Of a DNA stretch of 64,000 nt, positions 61,991 through 64,000 are shown in pieces (positions within the stretch are counted from its first letter, which is position 1; each line of letters starts with the position of its first letter). The notes under the pieces were generated by a model. The model was not told the origin of the DNA. It saw only the letters and a program-made list of their open reading frames with translations, and did no database searches. The DNA comes from Branchiostoma belcheri. Lineage: Eukaryota > Chordata > Leptocardii > Amphioxiformes > Branchiostomatidae. The position numbers were made by a program, and so were the translations under genes. The stretch lies in the NCBI RefSeq assembly GCF_001625305.1, contig NW_017803046.1, forward strand, positions 1,678,950-1,742,949, written 5' to 3'.

Positions 61991-63887
61991 CTATTCGTGA
62001 TTGAGGAACTGAATCATGACTTTGGTGAGTGGAAGATCGTTGATGTGTTGGAGTCTCCACTTGCCCAGAATCCTCCTGATATACAGCCGGCAAATTTCCT
62101 GCAAAGTCCGTGGCGATCCTGTAAGATGTGAAATGATACACAAGATATTATTTTAAAAAAAGGAGTATACACGTACACTGTATCAGAAATTCAAAATTAT
62201 TTCCACTTTTTGTATTGCAAATAAAGCCATTCCCAGATAGCCCAGCCAGTGAGAAAACATTACAGTTTTCTACCCCAATATCTCCAACACTTATCATGAA
62301 AGTTTATCTGAGTTGGTGATTTTAAATAGTGGAAAATTAAACTATTCTTAAACTCAAAGAAATCAGACTTGGTGCTGACATCACGCGTGGGAAAAAATCA
62401 TGTGTCTACAGCACAGTCTGACCCATACTAGTAGATGAAGGTTTGAGAAACTTTGACATCATTCTGACAGCTATGCAGAGCGTAATACACTAGTCTAGTA
62501 ATATGTACACACCGACCTATTGTAGATAATTAGCTTTGATAAATAAAGGTTCTTACTACTTCTCTCTTGTAGAAAAGTGTAACATGGATGGTTGTCCCTG
62601 GCAACCCTGCTGCAAAGTTCAGCCAGTTGCAGAGCGCTCTTCCCACTCTGGTTCAAACAGTATGGCTCAGCCCCGAACTCGTACAACAACTGTGTTGCTC
62701 GGAGATTGTCCACCACGACAGAGAGGTGCAGCGGCGTGTGTCCGTGGCTGATCCCTCGGAAGTTCACATTGGCGCCATGAACCAGGAGGAGTCTCACAAG
62801 GTCATTGTCATTGTTCAACACAGCGAAACAGAGTGGGAAGCCCTGCTGTGCATCGACGTCCGCACCCTTCTCCAACAGCTGCTTCGCACAGACCCGTCTC
62901 TTTCAGACCGTACCACAAGAGACAGAGGGGTGTCGCCGTTAACTGTTGCAGCGTTCACTTCCGCACCCCCTTCCACCAGTAATGTGATCATCTGTATAGA
63001 GTTCTTGTTTGTGGCAGTGGCGACGTGTAATGGGGTAAGTCCACGGTCGCTGGTGGCATTGGCAATCTGATAACAGTTCTCATGGCCGAGGATCAGGCGA
63101 GCAATACGGATCTGTCCGCAGGTAGCCGCGATGTGTAGCGGGGTGTAACCACGGTTTCTGTCCCCGACATGTGGGTGTGCTAAACAAGGACGAATGACAC
63201 TGTAAGTCAGGGACAAGTTTCACAAAGCTATATGGATACAAATTAATACGGTTTGACGGGAAAAAATCATCATTTATTTTGTCTGACCCTTACCTCTTCT
63301 ATCATTACCTCAATAAAAAGCTGCTTGCATGCTGATTTCAGCTTGGAATGGTTCAAACAAACAAACAGTAGCATGCTTGGTCTAGGGTTGACCATGTCAC
63401 TTGAAGACATGGAGGTTGAGCGACTAGTGTCGCTCTTCCCCACTTGTATGCTACTGGACAGGGTTACCATCCTTCGGATGGGACATGAAGCCAGAGGTTC
63501 CATGTTTGAGAGGAGCCACACCTTGAGCTGTTAAGCACCAAGGTAGTAAGTAGAGAAGTACACCTTGAGAACACTAAAGAATCCACCAGACTCATTGTTA
63601 TTTGTTACATGTAGTAGGTGTGAGTGGATTAAACCAATCAGTCTTGTCTTACACATCTTGTACTTACTACATATGATACAAAACTGGCATGTGATGCTTG
63701 AGGCAGTTTACTAGTAGTAGTTTTGTCAATACAAACAAGAAACAACTGCACACGTGTACCTCCATGTTCCAGCAGCATCCTGACACACCTCTCCCTGTTG
63801 ACAGCCACAGCCAGGTGGAGCAGGGAAAACCCACTCTGCAGGAAGTAGTTAGGATCAACTCCATCCTGCAGCAGGTCTTGCACAAGC
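61991..63887 (-). CDS. Ankyrin repeat and SOCS box protein (ASB-like), copy 3, partial and frameshifted
   Basis: Recognised exons on the minus strand are about 63760-63887, 62557-63179 and 61991-62118. They correspond to exons 1-3 of the two plus-strand copies, with the same splice phases. Ankyrin units include GFSLLHLAVAV, GYTPLHIAATCG, GLTPLHVATAT, GDTPLSLVVRS, FPLCFAVLNN and GHTPLHLSVVVD. The SOCS box is SPRTLQEICRLYIRRILG then LPLTKVMIQFL. The frame of the large exon changes near 62896-62907. Upstream reads NGDTPLSLVV and downstream QLLEKGADVDA, and one base appears missing. No in-frame ATG precedes the first exon and a stop lies just upstream, so the start is presumably in an exon beyond the window, or lost. 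It may be a pseudogene or hold an assembly error. Confidence 0.75.
63371..63545 (+). repeat. Probable SINE fragment
   Basis: In the first intron of ASB copy 3. GGTTACCATCCTTCGGATGG, then GACATGAAGCC, GAGGTTCC and GAGAGGAGCCACACCTTG, resembles the central and tail domains of invertebrate tRNA-derived SINEs as I recall them. The tRNA head is not clear here. Confidence 0.4.
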
Positions 63888-64000
63888 CTTCATATCGGGA
63901 ACATAGAAGGTGTTACAGACATCTACAACAGACTTCAGTATACTATAAGTATAATTGTAAGATTTCTTGGAACAAGAGCTACATTACTGTGCTACGTCTA

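Overview
The window is animal nuclear DNA. Genes are intron-rich, splice sites follow GT-AG (one GC-AG), coding exons are GC-rich against AT-rich introns, and there is abundant interspersed repeat. The products are typical of metazoans, and several look closest to chordate families: ASH1L, DAP3/MRPS29, a DEG/ENaC channel, WHAMM, KXD1 and ankyrin/SOCS-box proteins. Many short foldback elements, a CHK-type kinase and chordate-like gene models make an invertebrate deuterostome likely. I favour a cephalochordate (amphioxus, Branchiostoma), but this is inference and not a database match.

Layout, left to right. The first coding exon of ASH1L lies on the minus strand at 1595-2020, with a promoter-like region to its right. 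DAP3 follows on the plus strand (10931-21479, ten coding exons). Its large seventh intron contains a complete minus-strand three-exon kinase-like gene (17435-18953), flanked on both sides by direct copies of one hairpin-headed repeat. Converging on DAP3 is an eleven-exon DEG/ENaC (ASIC-like) channel gene on the minus strand (22574-32798). Its introns carry a 1.26-kb mariner element with perfect 27-bp terminal inverted repeats, several foldback elements and a 40-bp palindrome.

After a 2.7-kb gap comes WHAMM (minus, 35503-41513, eleven exons). It is arranged head to head, 431 bp apart, with KXD1 (plus, 41945-44096, four exons). Both products act on membrane and organelle traffic: actin nucleation at membranes, and lysosome positioning through BORC. 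The 44.1-48.5 kb stretch is repeat-rich and has no recognised gene.

From 48.7 to 51.4 kb is a gene I do not recognise. It encodes a basic N-terminus, a membrane segment, two near-identical acidic repeat exons, an acidic tail and a second hydrophobic segment. A divergent inverted copy of its first exon lies just upstream. The right end (52.4-63.9 kb) holds three paralogous ankyrin-repeat/SOCS-box genes, two on plus and one on minus. The third runs off the window and carries a frameshift.

Coding-frame anomalies worth checking are a 1-base frameshift in DAP3 exon 2, a 1-base frameshift in the third ASB gene, an awkward last splice junction in the second ASB gene, and a degenerate catalytic loop in the nested kinase. 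ASH1L and DAP3 are also neighbours in divergent orientation in the human genome (1q22), so the left end appears to be an ancient microsyntenic block.
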